Shown in pieces: positions 35,001 to 42,446 of a DNA stretch of 64,000 bases. The stretch lies in contig NZ_CP141059.1 of NCBI RefSeq assembly GCF_034661235.1, positions 1 to 64,000 on the forward strand, read 5' to 3'. Under the pieces are notes generated by a model that was not told the DNA's origin, did no database searches, and saw only the letters and a list, made by a program, of their open reading frames with translations. The stretch comes from Nocardioides bizhenqiangii. GTDB taxonomy: Bacteria; Actinomycetota; Actinomycetes; Propionibacteriales; Nocardioidaceae. Made by a program: the position numbers and the translations under genes. Positions within the stretch are counted from its first letter, which is position 1. Each line of letters begins with the position of its first letter.

Positions 35001-36304
35001 ACCAGGCCCGGCTCGATGACCAGCCCGGCCTGGTGAGCGGGACGCTCGACGGCATCGCGCAGGCCGGCCTCGTCCAGGGCACCCACCAGATGCAGGCCCT
35101 GCTCGACCAGCCGGCTGAAGCCTGCGTGCTCGGTCACCTGGCTCAGGCGGTCGCCCCGCATGGTCACCAGCACCGGCCGCCGCCGCGCCTCGTCGGCCAG
35201 GCGCTGGAGGAACGCTCGACGCTCCCCCAGGTCCTCACACAGGGCGAAGACCTCCTCCGCCTGGTCGACGGCCAGCACGGTGCCCGGTGGGGCGTTCTCC
35301 GGGAGCGCCGAGAGCGCCTGCGTCGGACGGGACCCCGGAGTGATCAGGACGACCCGGTGACCACGACTGCGCAGCGCCGCGAGCACCCCGGCGCGCATGA
35401 TCGAGGACTTGCCGGATCCGGAGGGCCCGACCAGCGCAACGAACGAGGTCCTTCCCAGGATGGCGAGGCAGGCCGTGACGTCGGCGTCCCGCCCGAAGAA
35501 CCGCTCGGCGTCGTCGACGTCGTACGCCATCAGGCCCTGCCACGGACAGCGGTCCGTGACCGGGGAGGGGTCGGGGACGACGAGCGCGGGATCCTGCAGC
35601 AGGATCGACTGTTCGAGGGCCACCACCTCGGGGGACGGGTCGATCCCGAGCTCGCGGGCCAGCACCGCCCGGAGGCGCCGGATGGTTCGCAGTGCCTCGC
35701 CCTGCGCGCCGGAGCGGTACTGCGCCAGCGCGAGCAGCTCCCAGCGGCGTTCCCGCAACGGGGCCGACCGCACCATCTCGTGCGCCCGGGGCAGGGCCTC
35801 GGGGGCGCGGCCGCGTCGTAGCTGGGCATCGAGCAGCAGCTCCTCGGCGTCCTGGCGCAGCTCCTCCAGGCGTCCGGCCTCACCGCGAGCCGGGGACCAC
35901 TCCGCGAGGTCCACGAACGCCGCCCCCCGCCAGAGATCGAGGGCCTGCTCGAGCAGGAACGCGACCCGGTCGGTCTCGCCGAGCTCCAGCAGGTGGCGTG
36001 CGCGGGCGACCTGCGACTCGAACCGGCGGGCGTCGATCTCGTCAGCGGGCACGATGAGGCGGTATCCGTCCGCGGTCGTCTCGATTGCCTGGGCCCCCAG
36101 GGCCTTGCGGAGTCGGACCACGCACGACTGGAGGTTCTTCGCGGCCGAGGCCGGCGGGTGGTCGCGCCAGACGGCGTCGATCAGCTCGTCGGCGCTCACC
36201 GGCTGCCCCAGCCGGATGGCCAGGGCCTGGAGCACGACGCGGTCGCGGGGGCCGAGACGTCCCGAGCCGTCGACGGTGAGCGGACCGAGGACAGCGATCC
36301 CCAC
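32081..36304 (-). CDS. SARP-BTAD-STAND NTPase-WD40 giant regulator
   Basis: 1407 aa from GTG 36304 (GGGAGGA upstream; the open extension beyond is not domain-like). SARP/OmpR-type winged helix about 1-90; BTAD domain about 95-240. The STAND NTPase (nSTAND1-like) begins CPWQGLMAY at 253, with Walker A GPSGSGKS at 293-300 and Walker B-like VLAVDQAEEVF near 343-353. A membrane helix spans about 659-681, then C-terminal WD40-type beta-propeller repeats (about 740-1400, e.g. DGDLIVWDTATG, DGGVSLWDS). Related to AfsR-type regulators, but membrane-tethered: DNA-binding end inside, propeller apparently outside. Divergent from two small envelope genes. Ligand and targets unknown. Confidence 0.88.
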   Translation of the reverse strand: MGIAVLGPLTVDGSGRLGPRDRVVLQALAIRLGQPVSADELIDAVWRDHPPASAAKNLQSCVVRLRKALGAQAIETTADGYRLIVPADEIDARRFESQVARARHLLELGETDRVAFLLEQALDLWRGAAFVDLAEWSPARGEAGRLEELRQDAEELLLDAQLRRGRAPEALPRAHEMVRSAPLRERRWELLALAQYRSGAQGEALRTIRRLRAVLARELGIDPSPEVVALEQSILLQDPALVVPDPSPVTDRCPWQGLMAYDVDDAERFFGRDADVTACLAILGRTSFVALVGPSGSGKSSIMRAGVLAALRSRGHRVVLITPGSRPTQALSALPENAPPGTVLAVDQAEEVFALCEDLGERRAFLQRLADEARRRPVLVTMRGDRLSQVTEHAGFSRLVEQGLHLVGALDEAGLRDAVERPAHQAGLVIEPGLVELLVREVRDDPGALPLLSHALLETWQRREGSTLTVDGYHASGGIRGAVAQSAEQLYGQIEPDQRRQLRDLMLRLVSPGVGGEPVRAQVPRRLIASDVQHEQLIERLVDARLVTSDQGVLEITHEALARAWPRLRGWLDDDVEGQRIRHHLSAAADAWDSLGRPDSELYRGVRLTRALDWQSRTETALTESERAFLSAAQAASDAEERSAAERARAQARLIRRLRIVLGGAVVLLVLALVAGILAAIQSDRANENAAQAEQLAVSADARRIGARAQLADDISLSLLLAAAGARLDNSPETRVNLVTALAKRPTLVRSAPPGGGYLEGFDVSRDGRWIASSDDQNRMHLYDAATNRLLRSYDAGRPAEDGQAFLYAAFSPDSRRLAVIITAGESTEPVRLLDPNTMEPTTELDFPGDNPVSGVDVQFSRDNHYLAATMHTSSVGEDGDTHSYALVWDLRSPTSPPERVWTGVDVQWMALSPNGQTLYTNWPLTAYDVASGDRLWRREDLTAWVTLDVNAAGTLLALEDFTRKDGFLVDAASGETVHRLRGHRAQVFDMRFSGDGSLVGSVSQDGDLIVWDTATGRPLERWDTFDPWGVGFSPDNDLVYGGGGDSMLRTWDRSMEDTYLQQTTQVGDSELFAQADISPDGQQMAYRWLDDQDTGWVRFVDTRTGEATPATRLPVNESPWVLGTWHPQGGQYAAYCEAEQCAKGVVSVLDSVTGKPLRRPRDIVDGDASIWTLAYVDGGRSLLVGDTDGRTLIVDAETLRPRGERFNIPTHAVTPIGDGSTVMVYEAAGDGLSAHWRVIDLSTGAVQSEGDMDLAPYASVASPDGSTVAVASSTGEIVTIDVASGEQRRSTGLGAAVFWLNYSDDGEMLVSGAEDGGVSLWDSTTLELLGTVYPPRRGDAVPAAAQFIGDSHDVAIASYDGRVYTWETDLDRALVFACQMAGRDLTEEEWEEVLPAQPYQSVCPDE

Positions 36305-36347
36305 ATCGCCACAGTCCTCCCGCCGTGGGGGCGCGTCAATGGCACGA

Positions 36348-36385
36348 ATACCCGATCGATACCGCGCGTAAGCCCGATGAGTACC
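36348..36385. promoter_or_regulatory. Phased direct repeats, candidate SARP binding site
   Basis: ATACC at 36348, ATACC at 36359 and GTACC at 36381 are spaced 11 and 22 bp. The wider copies CCCGATCGATACCGC (36351) and CCCGATGAGTACCGC (36373) are 22 bp apart. SARP regulators bind direct repeats phased at 11 or 22 bp. The site lies in the divergent spacer between the SARP gene and the small lipoprotein gene. Confidence 0.65.
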
Positions 36386-36450
36386 GCCAGAGAGCGCACT
36401 GGATAGGTCGGGCCACCCGGCTCGCGAATCCAGAAACCGGAGCAATCGAG

Positions 36451-36642
36451 ATGAACACCAGACACCAGACCCGATGGGCCGTCGCCCTGGCAGCCGTCGT
36501 CCTCACCCTGACCGCCGCCTGCGGAGCCGACAGCACCGCCGTCCCCGCCGACATCGACGGTCCAGAGCGAGACCGCAGCACCGACACGTGGCACGACGAC
36601 AACCCCGCCCGCCTCGACTTCCGCGACAACGGCCTCGGCTGA
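36451..36642 (+). CDS. Small lipoprotein (63 aa)
   Basis: ATG at 36451 after a CCGGAG ribosome-binding site. A classic lipoprotein signal peptide ends LTAAC (Cys24), followed by only ~39 mature residues rich in Asp, Thr and Pro. No known family. It is divergent from the SARP-STAND regulator and shares its promoter region with the phased repeats, so it is a likely regulatory target. It is 12 bases upstream of another tiny membrane gene. Confidence 0.7.
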   Translation: MNTRHQTRWAVALAAVVLTLTAACGADSTAVPADIDGPERDRSTDTWHDDNPARLDFRDNGLG

Positions 36643-36654
36643 CCCGCCCACGTC

Positions 36655-36981
36655 ATGAACAACAACTACTCACTCGACGCGGACTCACCGCGCTGGTGGT
36701 GGCCCCCGGCCGCGGTCGGCGCGGTGGGGGCCGCCGCCATCGCCGCAATTCTGGTCCTGCCCTCCACTGGTGTCGCTCTGCCCGGGGAGACCCGAGACGT
36801 CCCGCCCGGCCCCGACCACTGGTCCGCCACGGTGGATCCGGACGCGGACCGCCCGTGCTTCCTGACCCGGGCGCACTGGAACATCGCCCTCGACCAGACC
36901 CAGCCCCGCTGCGGCCGGGGTACCCCGAACCGGCAGCAGTGGACCGGCACCCTCCGCCCGGGCCTCGACTCCCAGCCCTGA
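36655..36981 (+). CDS. Small single-pass membrane protein (108 aa)
   Basis: Short cytoplasmic start (NNNYSLDADSPRWWW), one membrane helix (about residues 17-37) and ~70 extracellular residues with two Cys (RPCFLT and RCGRG) that could form a disulfide. It has a Trp/Pro-rich character and no recognised family. It lies 12 bases after the small lipoprotein gene, probably one operon under the divergent SARP-STAND regulator. A candidate envelope sensor, effector or partner; function unknown. Confidence 0.65.
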   Translation: MNNNYSLDADSPRWWWPPAAVGAVGAAAIAAILVLPSTGVALPGETRDVPPGPDHWSATVDPDADRPCFLTRAHWNIALDQTQPRCGRGTPNRQQWTGTLRPGLDSQP

Positions 36982-37020
36982 AATCCGCGGCGTCGTCGGT
37001 GACCTGCGTCGTGAGTCTCC

Positions 37021-38265
37021 TCAGCTGGCGCTGGAGCGGCGCCATCCGTAGGTGGCTCGTCGCCAGATCAGCTCGACCGGACCCGCGCCCACCCGACTGT
37101 CCCACCACACGGCCGCGACCAGCTGGGTGAGATAGAGCGCTAACGCGATGGCGACACCCACAGCAACACCGAGCTCGCCGTACAGCCCGAGGCCGTATGA
37201 GTACATGACGAAGGTCAGGACCAGCGACTGCAGCAGATAGTTGGTCAGTGCCAAGCGGCCGGCGGCGGACAGCGCACGAAGCGTCCGGCGCTCGCTCAGG
37301 AGCACGACGGCGGCGCCGAGGCCCAACGCCAGCAGAGGAGCGGCGAGTGCCATCAGGAGGATCTGGGCGGCCAGGACGGTGAACAGCCCGCCCGTGCTCT
37401 GGACGATGACAACGAGGATGTTGAGCGGCAGGCCGACGCCGATCCCGATGCGCGCGGTGGCGACGAATCTGGCTCGGTGGGCCGCGACGTCGGCGAGGAG
37501 GCCGGCGCGGGCGACGTACATCCCGAGCAGCATCATCGCGAGCACGACAAGCGAGAAGGTGAGCCCGAAGATCAGGCCGCCTGGCTTGGTGAGCCGCTCC
37601 TGGACGAGCTCGAGGTAGCCGCCGTTGCGATAGATCTCGTCGAGTCTGGGCACCTCGGCCGCGTCGGAGTCCCCCGCGGAGCGCTCAGCGGCAGCGAGTG
37701 CCGAGGAGCCGGTCAGCCAGCGGATCGCGAGCAGGGCCAGACCACCGAGGCCGATGGCCGAGAGTGTGCCGAGGATGCCGAGGGCCCAGCGCAGCTGGGT
37801 GCGGGCCGTGCGGTTGACGAACAGCGCCAACACCACGCTGACGACCGCGTAGGTCGTGAGGATGTCGCCGTACCAGACGAGGAAGAGGTGCGCCGCGCCG
37901 ATGACGCCCAGCGCGGCCATCCGGCGTGCGTACAGACGACGCCAGGGGAGTCCCTGGGCTTGCCAACGGCCGACCTGGGTGGCGACCCCGAAGCCGAAGA
38001 GCAGCGAGAACAGGCCGATGAACTTGCCTTCGGCGAGCACCTTGACGAGGACTGCGGCGACCCGGTCGACAGTGCCGTCGATCGCGGTCGCTGCGAGGTG
38101 CTCGAAGGACGGCGACGCCTTGAAGAGCAGGACGTTGACCACGACGATGCCGCCGAGCGCGAGTCCTCGCAGCACGTCGACCGCGGGGATCCGGCTCACC
38201 CGATCGAGCGGATCGGGCGCGGAGAGGGCGCGGTCGGGACGTGCTGGGGCCGGGGCGTGGGTCAT
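37021..38265 (-). CDS. DUF418 domain membrane protein (YeiB-like)
   Basis: 414 aa with about 10 membrane helices. N-terminal RIPAVDVLRGLALGGIVVVN and the C-terminal half (GRLALTNYLLQSL) are hallmarks of the YeiB/DUF418 family, possibly acyltransferase-related. Function unproven. Divergent from a TetR regulator across a 135-bp spacer with palindromic sequence, so TetR control is likely. Confidence 0.87.
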   Translation of the reverse strand: MTHAPAPARPDRALSAPDPLDRVSRIPAVDVLRGLALGGIVVVNVLLFKASPSFEHLAATAIDGTVDRVAAVLVKVLAEGKFIGLFSLLFGFGVATQVGRWQAQGLPWRRLYARRMAALGVIGAAHLFLVWYGDILTTYAVVSVVLALFVNRTARTQLRWALGILGTLSAIGLGGLALLAIRWLTGSSALAAAERSAGDSDAAEVPRLDEIYRNGGYLELVQERLTKPGGLIFGLTFSLVVLAMMLLGMYVARAGLLADVAAHRARFVATARIGIGVGLPLNILVVIVQSTGGLFTVLAAQILLMALAAPLLALGLGAAVVLLSERRTLRALSAAGRLALTNYLLQSLVLTFVMYSYGLGLYGELGVAVGVAIALALYLTQLVAAVWWDSRVGAGPVELIWRRATYGWRRSSAS

Positions 38266-38284
38266 CGTAATCCTTCAGTTGAAG

Positions 38285-38297
38285 AGACAGTATGTCT
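38285..38297. promoter_or_regulatory. Palindrome upstream of the DUF418 gene, candidate TetR operator
   Basis: AGACA-GTA-TGTCT is a perfect 5-3-5 inverted repeat 20 bp upstream of the DUF418 start in the spacer shared with the divergent TetR gene. A second pair, AATAGTCC (about 38302) and GGACTAT (about 38366), brackets the rest of the spacer. Confidence 0.55.
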
Positions 38298-38400
38298 GAT
38301 CAATAGTCCTTGGATCGTGTCATTTGGTCAAACGCACCGTCAAGTCAATAAACGGCATTGATTGGACTATCTGTCAGGCGGAATGTGACATGCTGTGCGC

Positions 38401-39048
38401 ATGGCGACGAGGAAGTACGAGCAGGTGCTCCGCGCGGAGGCGGCCGCGGAGACCCGGCGACGGATCCTGGAGGCGGTGGGCCAGAGACTGCGGGAGGCCC
38501 CGACCGAACAGCCGAGTCTCGAGAAGGTCGCCAAGCTGGCGAACGTCTCCAGGTCGACGATCTACGCCGACTTCGGATCGCGGGCGGGGCTCTTCGACGC
38601 TTTCGTCGCCGACCTGTGGGACCGCACCGGTCTGGAGGATCTGGGCGAGGCGGTCAAGAGCGGCGACGCCCGGGAGCACCTTCGCCGGGGTATCGCTGCC
38701 GCCAGCAGGATGAAGGGTCAGGAGATCGCGATCTACCGGGTGCTGCATGCGATGGACCGGCTGGACCCGGAGTCGGCCGGCGGGGCGGTGCGGCACATGG
38801 AGGAGGATCGCAAGGCCGGGATGAAGAAGCTCGCAGAGCACCTCGCCGACGGTGGTGTGCTGCGCGAGGACGTCAGCAAGGAGCAGGCGTTCGACGCGCT
38901 TTGGGTGCTGACCAGCTTCGAAGCGCTCGACCTGTTGGTGACCGGGCGCCGGATGTCCCTCGACCGGGCGATCAACACTTTGGTGAACATGGCGGAGCGG
39001 TCGGTGTGCCGACCGAGCAGGTCTCGCCCGCCGCGATCAAAGTCCTGA
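38401..39048 (+). CDS. TetR family transcriptional regulator
   Basis: 215 aa from ATG 38401 (GTG two codons upstream possible). N-terminal HTH about residues 20-65, with LEKVAKLANVSRSTIYADFGSRAGLF, the TetR DNA-binding pattern split by the turn. The C-terminal ligand domain is unassigned and ends in a basic tail. Divergent from the DUF418 gene, its likely target; ends 4 bases from convergent marR. Confidence 0.9.
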   Translation: MATRKYEQVLRAEAAAETRRRILEAVGQRLREAPTEQPSLEKVAKLANVSRSTIYADFGSRAGLFDAFVADLWDRTGLEDLGEAVKSGDAREHLRRGIAAASRMKGQEIAIYRVLHAMDRLDPESAGGAVRHMEEDRKAGMKKLAEHLADGGVLREDVSKEQAFDALWVLTSFEALDLLVTGRRMSLDRAINTLVNMAERSVCRPSRSRPPRSKS

Positions 39049-39052
39049 GTCC

Positions 39053-39535
39053 TCAGCGATCGCCGTCAGCATGAAGGGGGCTCTCGCCCGCGCCTGTCCA
39101 CGAACCTTCGATGATCAGTGCGAGGTCCTCGCGAAGCTGACGAAGACGTCGCTCGCCGATCAGCTCGGCGATGCGCCGCTCTATTTCTGGGACGGTTGCC
39201 CGCGCGAGAGCCATCACCTCACGGCCAGCCGGCGTGGCCAGTACGAGCTTGGCCCGTCGGTCGGACGGGTCGGGGATCCGCGTGACGTACTCGTGCTGCT
39301 CCAGGTGAGCGACGAGGTCGGCCATCGCTTGCTTGGTGACACCAGCCCGTGCTGCCAGGACACTGACGGTGGAACCCTCCTTGTCGAGGAATTGGAAGAC
39401 AGCCCCGTGGGGGGTGCGTACGGCCGCGTGGCCTGCATCGGCGAGCCGTGCGAGCACCACGTCATTCACGACGACGAACGCCTCGCGAAGCAGGACGGCG
39501 GTGTTCGGGGGTCGGCTGGGAAGCGTTCTTGACAT
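39053..39535 (-). CDS. MarR family transcriptional regulator
   Basis: 160 aa. Winged helix about residues 50-115, with STVSVLAARAGVTKQAMADLV recognition helices and the wing DPSDRRAKLVLAT typical of MarR. ATG start at 39535. Divergent from a cupin gene with only 29 bp between starts. The operator repeats there imply autoregulation and control of the cupin gene. Confidence 0.9.
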   Translation of the reverse strand: MSRTLPSRPPNTAVLLREAFVVVNDVVLARLADAGHAAVRTPHGAVFQFLDKEGSTVSVLAARAGVTKQAMADLVAHLEQHEYVTRIPDPSDRRAKLVLATPAGREVMALARATVPEIERRIAELIGERRLRQLREDLALIIEGSWTGAGESPLHADGDR

Positions 39536-39537
39536 TA

Positions 39538-39585
39538 GACAAGGCTCCTGTCTATCTTTGTCATATGGACAAGCTACCTGTCGAT
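39538..39585. promoter_or_regulatory. Doubled MarR operator
   Basis: Two 18-bp copies, GACAAGGCTCCTGTCTAT at 39538 and GACAAGCTACCTGTCGAT at 39568, match at 14 of 18 positions with a 30-bp period. The first is the core of the inverted repeat TAGACA-N7-TGTCTA. The second covers codons 2-7 of the cupin gene. Confidence 0.7.
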
Positions 39586-40038
39586 ATTGCCACAGCCGAG
39601 ACGATCATGCTCGGGCCGGACGAGACCGTGATCCTCGCCTCCTGCGCGGACACGAACGACGACCTGTTCGCCGTAGAGATCCGCATGCAGCCCGGCGGCG
39701 GCCCACCCGTCATGCACAGCCACGAGCCGAGCGAGATCTACTTCGTGAGAGAGGGGGTCTTCTCGATCTATGTCGGCGAAGGCGAGGACGTCCGGCGGAT
39801 CCATGCTGCGGCCGGAGACGTGGTCCCGCTTCGAGGTGGCATTCCGCACACCGTGCGCAACGAGGGCGACCGTGTCGCCGTCGCGCACGTCGTCCACACC
39901 CCGGGTCGTCCCATGGAGTCGTTCGTGCGCGAGGTCGGCGCTATGACCGTGGACGGAGCTCCGGCCATGGACGACGTCTTGAGGGTCGCGATGCAGAACG
40001 GCATCACGATGCTCGGCCCCATCCCCGAGATGACCTGA
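39565..40038 (+). CDS. Cupin domain protein
   Basis: 157 aa from ATG 39565; longer readings run through the marR promoter. Single beta-barrel cupin with the first motif GGGPPVMHSHEPSEIYFVREG (metal-ligand His-x-His and Glu) given here in parts as GPPVMHSHEP and EIYFVREG. The second motif is GDVVPLRGGIPHTVRN. Substrate unknown; could be a small-molecule sensor or a dioxygenase/isomerase. Divergent from marR and probably repressed by it. Confidence 0.85.
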   Translation: MDKLPVDIATAETIMLGPDETVILASCADTNDDLFAVEIRMQPGGGPPVMHSHEPSEIYFVREGVFSIYVGEGEDVRRIHAAAGDVVPLRGGIPHTVRNEGDRVAVAHVVHTPGRPMESFVREVGAMTVDGAPAMDDVLRVAMQNGITMLGPIPEMT

Positions 40039-40098
40039 GCGAGCGCGCCCCTTGGCACCGCCAGGTGCGTGCTCCGGCCGCGGGTCGGTCGCAGTGCG

Positions 40099-40920
40099 TC
40101 AGGCGCGCGCGTCGGCGCCGTCGGTGAGCAACGGGTGGGTGATGTACTCGACCGGGATCGAGGTGATGGGGTCGTCGAGGGTCGCCTCGCGCCTCCGGGC
40201 GACGGCACGGACGTAACCGAGGTAGCGGCCCTGATCCATTTCCAGCGCGCGGATCTCGGGTTCGTTGCTCGGAGCCACCGCGTACTGCCACTGCAGCCAG
40301 AGGCGCCAGCCGTCCTGGAGGGTGTCGGCATGCTCGACGTCGACGACTCCGCTGCGCGCCCAGTGGCGACGCCACCAGTCGGCGGAGTGGAGACAGGCCA
40401 GGCTCGGCTCCCACCAGTGGCGCAGGTGCTCCGGCGGTCCGGCATCGAGTTCCTGCACCAGCCCGGCCCCGACGATGCCGAGCTGCCCTCCTGGTCGGAC
40501 GAGGCGCGTCAGGTAGGACAGGTAGAGGTCATCGGTACCGAAGTAGACGTAGGCATCGACGCTGACCACTGCGTCGAAGAAGTCGCGCGCGAAGGGAAGT
40601 GAGCGCGCATCGGCGTGGATCGGGAACACGGCGTCCTCGACCCCCGCGTCCCGGATCCGGGCGGCGCGCTCGTCGACACCGAACCAGAGGTCGGTCGACC
40701 ACACCTGGACGCCGTACTCCCGGTGGAGGAAGACCGAGGAGGCGCCGCGGCCGCAACCGAGGTCGAGCACGCGCATCCCTGGCTGCAGGTCGAGGAGCTC
40801 AGCGAGCCACTCGGTCATCCACAGGGAATGTGCTCCGCCGCTGACGCTCGAGCGGAGCCAGTCCGGGTGGTAGGCCGACGCGCGCGGAAAGCGATCAGTG
40901 CGTAGGAGGTGGTCGCTCAT
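40099..40920 (-). CDS. SAM-dependent methyltransferase
   Basis: 273 aa class I methyltransferase. SAM motif I is VLDLGCGRG (about residues 51-59), with an acidic post-I STDLWFG, DAVVSVDAY motif IV and RPGGQLGIVG. The substrate (O, N or C) is unclear. It is the last gene of a three-gene operon; its ATG overlaps the monooxygenase stop as ATGA. The company of a flavin hydroxylase suggests small-molecule methylation, an inference. Confidence 0.87.
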   Translation of the reverse strand: MSDHLLRTDRFPRASAYHPDWLRSSVSGGAHSLWMTEWLAELLDLQPGMRVLDLGCGRGASSVFLHREYGVQVWSTDLWFGVDERAARIRDAGVEDAVFPIHADARSLPFARDFFDAVVSVDAYVYFGTDDLYLSYLTRLVRPGGQLGIVGAGLVQELDAGPPEHLRHWWEPSLACLHSADWWRRHWARSGVVDVEHADTLQDGWRLWLQWQYAVAPSNEPEIRALEMDQGRYLGYVRAVARRREATLDDPITSIPVEYITHPLLTDGADARA

Positions 40921-42446
40921 CGGACGACCTCTGCCGGGCGGAGGGCCCTCGGCCCGACAGCGGTGAGGCCCGGGCCGATCAGGTCGCTCATGGCGCGGTC
41001 GAGCTCGGTCACGCCGCGCGGGTGGTCACCCACCCGCCACCAGCGCGTGATCGGCACGGCGTCCGGACGTACCAACATTGCCGAGCCCGGGACGATGAGT
41101 CCGAGGGCGTACGCCACTGCTCGCGGCAGCGCGACAGCTTCGACCGGGACGTCGTGATGGTGCGCCGTGGCGGCCGAGTGCCATTGAGGCGAGTCCGGCG
41201 CGGTCAGCAAGGTCAATCCGTCGCCGATGAGGTCGAGTGTCGATACCGGCGCCGAACCGGTAGCGCCTGGACCCACCCAGGCATGCGGCAGGCGTCCACC
41301 CAGGTCCTGGAGCATCTCGGTGACGACCGCGTGGCAGCCTCCCTGGGGGTCCGCGGCGCGGGCCACGTCCACCGCGGCGAGCGGACGCATCTCCTGCTCG
41401 TAGGTCTGGAGGAACGCCGGTGCCGCCCAGCCGCGCAGCACCCACGCAAGCCGCCAACCGATCGCCAGACCGTCGCGGACGGCCATCGCCAACCCGTTCC
41501 CGCCCCGCGGGGTGACCCGGTGTGCGGCGTCGCCTGCGAGAAAGACGCGTCCGACCGAGAATCGATCGGCGACTTGTGCACCGGCTTCGAAGATGCTCGT
41601 CCGGCCGATGTCCAGCGGCATGCGCGGAGCGCCCGTGGCGGCGCGGATCCGTCGCTCCATCGCCGCACGATCCGCGACCCGCGCAGCGTCGTCGTCGGGC
41701 CCGAGGACCACACCGAACTGCCAACGATCATCGGGACCCGCCGGGATGAGGACGCCCGCGCCCTCCGTGCTCTTGATCCCGTACAGCGCGTATCGGTGCT
41801 CGGCCAGCAGCGGCCACAGGGGAGCGTGGAACTCCGCGCTGACCCCAGCCATCACCCGGCCCGGACCGAGCAGAGCAACGCCGAGCCGGCTGCGAATGGA
41901 GCTCCGGGCGCCGTCCGCGGCGACGACATACGCCGCGCTGACCCGGCGGGTCTCGGCACTTCCGCCGAACCGCACGTCGAGACGGGCACCGGCGCCGTCC
42001 TGCTCGAGATCGACGACCTCGGCCTGACGGATCAGGCCGGCGGACGGCAACCTCCCGAGGTGGCCGGCGAGGACGCGCTCGAGGTGGTCCTGCGGAACTC
42101 GTGCCGAGGAGGTCGGGCTCACAACCGCACTCTGCGCAGCGTCGGGAAGGTTGATCGCGACCCGCGTTCCATCACCCGCGTCGGCGACCGTCGTCGTCTC
42201 GAGGAGCGCCAGGTCGACGTCGGGCGAGCCCGCTCGCAGCTCGTCCTCCAGTCCCCATCCCCGGAACACCTCCATCTGCCGCAGGCTCACACCAACGGCA
42301 CGGGGAGAGTTCGAGACGTCGCCGCGCCTTTCGAGGACCAGCACGTCGAGTCCGCACCTAGCCAGCTGGACCGCGGCGACGAGACCAGCGGGGCCGGCGC
42401 CGACGACCACGACGTCGTGATGCGACTCGTTCGCGATGTCAGTCAT
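40917..42446 (-). CDS. FAD-dependent aromatic-type monooxygenase
   Basis: 509 aa from ATG 42446 (AAAGGGA upstream; an earlier start adds 9 residues). Class A flavin hydroxylase (PheA/TfdB, rifampicin-monooxygenase group). GAGPAG dinucleotide motif at residues 16-21, the DG motif AADGARSSIRSRLG, and GDAAHRVTPRGGNG for the FAD ribityl. The C-terminal thioredoxin-like part is short. The family hydroxylates phenols and polyketides with NAD(P)H and O2; substrate unknown. Coupled to both neighbours by overlaps. Confidence 0.88.
   Translation of the reverse strand: MTDIANESHHDVVVVGAGPAGLVAAVQLARCGLDVLVLERRGDVSNSPRAVGVSLRQMEVFRGWGLEDELRAGSPDVDLALLETTTVADAGDGTRVAINLPDAAQSAVVSPTSSARVPQDHLERVLAGHLGRLPSAGLIRQAEVVDLEQDGAGARLDVRFGGSAETRRVSAAYVVAADGARSSIRSRLGVALLGPGRVMAGVSAEFHAPLWPLLAEHRYALYGIKSTEGAGVLIPAGPDDRWQFGVVLGPDDDAARVADRAAMERRIRAATGAPRMPLDIGRTSIFEAGAQVADRFSVGRVFLAGDAAHRVTPRGGNGLAMAVRDGLAIGWRLAWVLRGWAAPAFLQTYEQEMRPLAAVDVARAADPQGGCHAVVTEMLQDLGGRLPHAWVGPGATGSAPVSTLDLIGDGLTLLTAPDSPQWHSAATAHHHDVPVEAVALPRAVAYALGLIVPGSAMLVRPDAVPITRWWRVGDHPRGVTELDRAMSDLIGPGLTAVGPRALRPAEVVR

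Noticed and set aside
33353..35821. 822-aa plus-strand open frame over the SARP-STAND gene
   Set aside because: Antisense shadow; the minus frame carries continuous SARP, STAND and WD40 motifs.
31883..38265. Genomic island integrated at tRNA-Leu
   Set aside because: A tRNA followed by accessory genes suggested an island, but I saw no integrase and no second copy of the tRNA 3' end downstream.
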